NCBI GenBank assembly: GCA_031285605.1
Contig: JAITVW010000246.1
Location: 1-7,749 of the forward strand
Direction: 5' to 3'
From: Fusobacteriales bacterium
GTDB taxonomy: Bacteria; Fusobacteriota; Fusobacteriia; Fusobacteriales; Leptotrichiaceae
Length of the DNA: 7,749 nucleotides
The notes under the pieces were generated by a model. That model was not told the origin of the DNA. It worked only from the letters and a program-made list of their open reading frames with translations, and did no database searches. Of this stretch, positions 6,579 to 7,749 are shown in pieces. The translations under genes were made by a program, and so were the position numbers. Each line of letters begins with the position of its first letter. Positions within the stretch are counted from its first letter, which is position 1.

Positions 6579-6998
6579 ATGGCAAAAATAACTCCATATT
6601 TTTTATTCAATGGAAACTGCAGGGAAGCAATGGAATTTTACGGAAAAATCTTTAAAGCAGAACCGGTTTTTGAAACTTATTCAGAAGTAAAAAATAAAAC
6701 TGACCCGGCACTTACAGATGAAACAAAAAATCTTATTTCCCACGGAGAATTAAAAATAGGCAGTGAAACAATCATGTTTGCAGATGTTCCGCCTGCATAT
6801 AATTATAATTTTGGAAATAATATTGTTACAGCTTTCAGATCGTCATCGCCGGAAGACATAAAAGAAGTCTTTTCACAGCTGGAAAACGGTGGAAATGTAA
6901 CTATGCCTCTCCAAAGAACACCATGGAGTGAATGCTACGGTTCTGTTACAGATAAATTTGGTTTATCATGGAATCTAAATCATGATTCTACATTATAA
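6579..6998 (+). CDS. PhnB-like VOC superfamily protein
   Basis: This 139-residue cytoplasmic protein belongs to the vicinal oxygen chelate (glyoxalase/bleomycin-resistance) superfamily, PhnB / '3-demethylubiquinone-9 3-methyltransferase-like' branch. Diagnostic stretches are TPYFLFNGNCREAMEFY (5-21), SHGELKIG (54-61), the VTMPLQRTPWSECYGSVTDK region and KFGLSWNLN near the C-terminus. Members of this branch are mostly of unknown substrate; the methyltransferase name is historical and should not be read as a function. The start is the ATG at 6579 behind AAAGGAAG (6564-6571); a TTG at 6561 would add six residues that are really the ribosome site. The gene has its own promoter and terminator, so a link to the two-component system is not implied. 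Confidence 0.9.
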   Translation: MAKITPYFLFNGNCREAMEFYGKIFKAEPVFETYSEVKNKTDPALTDETKNLISHGELKIGSETIMFADVPPAYNYNFGNNIVTAFRSSSPEDIKEVFSQLENGGNVTMPLQRTPWSECYGSVTDKFGLSWNLNHDSTL

Positions 6999-7066
6999 AA
7001 GTTATTTTACAGATATTTTTTAGGAATATCCGAATATTTTATGCAAACTTTAGAAAATTATACAAA

Positions 7067-7112
7067 GGGCTGTATCAAAATGAAAAATTTTAGATACAGT
7101 TCCTGTTTTTTT
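7067..7112 (+). terminator. Intrinsic terminator after the VOC-family gene
   Basis: CTGTATCAAAAT (7070-7081) pairs with 7087-7099 through 12 pairs with one bulge, extended by GGG against TTCC. It is followed by CTGTTTTTTT (7103-7112). It lies about 70 bases after the stop codon. The outer sequence GGGCTGTATCAAAAT also resembles the terminal repeats of some insertion sequences. Confidence 0.75.
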
Positions 7113-7138
7113 ATTACTTCACTACACTAACCCAAACA

Positions 7139-7171
7139 TAAAAAGAACAGTTAATTCCTTAACTGCTTTTT
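7139..7171. terminator. Bidirectional intrinsic terminator
   Basis: CAGTTAA (7148-7154) and TTAACTG (7159-7165) form a perfect 7-bp stem with a 4-base loop. T-tracts follow on both strands: TTTTT at 7167-7171 on plus and TTCTTTTT at 7147-7140 on minus. It mainly serves the minus-strand secreted-protein gene, whose stop codon abuts it, and also backs up the converging plus-strand transcript. Confidence 0.75.
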
Positions 7172-7499
7172 AAAAATCACTCAATTTATTTTTTGATAAA
7201 TCTTTTCTAAAATCAGAATGTACTGATTCAAGTTCACTTTTAATTTTATCACGTTCACCCGTTATTTCTTTTATCTTTTTATTATCAGGTTTTTTCTGGC
7301 TTTTGACTTTATCAAGCTCGTCATTTTTTTTGGAAAGTTTTTTATTTAAATCTTCTATCTTTTTTTCATATTTTGAAGAAATTTTATTATATGCTTTTTG
7401 TTTTTCCATTCTGTTTTTATAATGATCATCCTTAGCACCAAAGCTCACTGAAGATAAACCCAAGACTATTAAAAACATGGCTAATAATATTTTTTTCAC
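7170..7499 (-). CDS. Small secreted coiled-coil protein, paralogue of the 3861-4271 product
   Basis: This 109-residue protein has a signal peptide (KKILLAMFLIVLGLSSVSFG, cleavage near 21-22) and a very lysine/glutamate-rich helical body with no cysteine. Residues 37-101 align without gaps to residues 47-111 of the product of 3861-4271, with about 19 of 65 identical. Shared positions include YxxIxSKY, the EL before the turn and KxDxKK at the turn. A CpxP/Spy-like or FadA-like periplasmic role is possible; function is unknown. The start is the GTG at 7499 behind GAGGTGATAAAA, the same ribosome site as its paralogue. A TTG at 7526 has no ribosome site and would add nine residues ahead of the signal peptide. 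It follows the CorC-like gene by 70 bases but has its own promoter. Confidence 0.75.
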   Translation of the reverse strand: MKKILLAMFLIVLGLSSVSFGAKDDHYKNRMEKQKAYNKISSKYEKKIEDLNKKLSKKNDELDKVKSQKKPDNKKIKEITGERDKIKSELESVHSDFRKDLSKNKLSDF

Positions 7500-7530
7500 T
7501 TTTATCACCTCATTATTTTTTACCAATCTA

Positions 7531-7562
7531 ATTATACTACATAAGTATGAATTATTTATGAA
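7531..7562 (-). promoter_or_regulatory. Promoter with TTCATA direct repeats ahead of the coiled-coil gene
   Basis: On the minus strand TTCATA occurs at 7562-7557 and 7551-7546, an exact 11-base period. TATAAT follows at 7536-7531, and there is no convincing -35 hexamer at the normal spacing. The layout matches the 3796-3827 promoter, including the 15-base offset from the second repeat to the -10, suggesting a shared activator of the OmpR/PhoB type. Confidence 0.5.
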
Positions 7563-7568
7563 CTTTTT

Positions 7569-7749
7569 TTATATTTTTTCTATTTTTACTCTTAATACAC
7601 GTTTATTATTTGATTTTATTATGGTGAATTCATATTCCTCATGAATTATCTTTTCTCCTGCTTTCGGAAGAATACCATATTCCAGACTAAACAGCCCGCC
7701 TATTGTTTCTACCTTAGTTTCTATATTTATATTAAGCAGTTTATTTATT
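7569..7749 (-). CDS. HlyC/CorC (TlyC) family protein, C-terminal fragment
   Basis: The last 59 codons and stop are present; the 5' part lies beyond the right edge. The peptide contains VETIGGLFSLEYGILPKAGE, then EEYEFTIIKSNNKRVLRVKI. This is the transporter-associated CorC_HlyC domain found at the end of CBS-domain membrane proteins of the 'hemolysin/CorC' family. In these proteins a DUF21/CNNM membrane domain and a CBS pair precede this module, and roles in divalent cation export or tolerance are reported for the family. No terminator is visible after its stop, so some read-through into the downstream coiled-coil gene is likely. Confidence 0.85.
   Translation of the reverse strand, partial: INKLLNINIETKVETIGGLFSLEYGILPKAGEKIIHEEYEFTIIKSNNKRVLRVKIEKI

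Noticed and set aside
1..7749. CRISPR array, tRNA or rRNA gene, or intact mobile element
   Set aside because: No regularly spaced repeats, no cloverleaf or rRNA motifs, and no transposase or integrase coding sequence were seen on either strand.

Overview
The window is AT-rich chromosomal DNA from a bacterium with a double-membrane style of protein content: small exported coiled-coil proteins, a CpxP/Spy-like protein beside a two-component system, and strong Shine-Dalgarno sites. Base composition, codon use and the small signal-peptide coiled-coil proteins suggest a Fusobacteriota member (Leptotrichia/Sebaldella-like). That placement is an inference from style, not from a marker gene.

Layout. 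(1) 1-435, minus strand: the first 34 codons of a MATE-family efflux transporter, preceded by a long non-coding leader. The leader holds several hairpins, a mutually exclusive antiterminator/terminator pair and a 7-codon reading frame inside the terminator. This is the most interesting regulatory element here. (2) 436-3466, minus strand: a hisS-aspS operon (histidyl- and aspartyl-tRNA synthetases) with an 8-base overlap and its own promoter at 3522-3550. (3) 3551-3860: a gene-free gap that holds a possible frameshifted gene remnant on the minus strand and the promoter of the next gene. (4) 3861-6510, plus strand: a secreted CpxP/Spy/ZraP-like helical protein, a long inverted repeat, then an OmpR-type response regulator and a HAMP-type sensor histidine kinase that overlap by 17 bases. 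(5) 6579-6998, plus strand: a PhnB-like VOC-superfamily protein with its own promoter and terminator. (6) 7170-7749, minus strand: a second small secreted coiled-coil protein, then the C-terminal end of a HlyC/CorC (TlyC) family protein.

How the parts fit. The two small exported proteins (3861-4271 and 7170-7499) align without gaps over 65 residues and have nearly identical ribosome-binding sites. Each has an 11-bp-period TTCAY direct repeat placed 15 bases ahead of a -10 hexamer, a layout typical of OmpR/PhoB-family activators. Together with the two-component system between them, this suggests an envelope-stress regulon in which the regulator drives two periplasmic CpxP/Spy-like paralogues. 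Binding is inferred, not shown.
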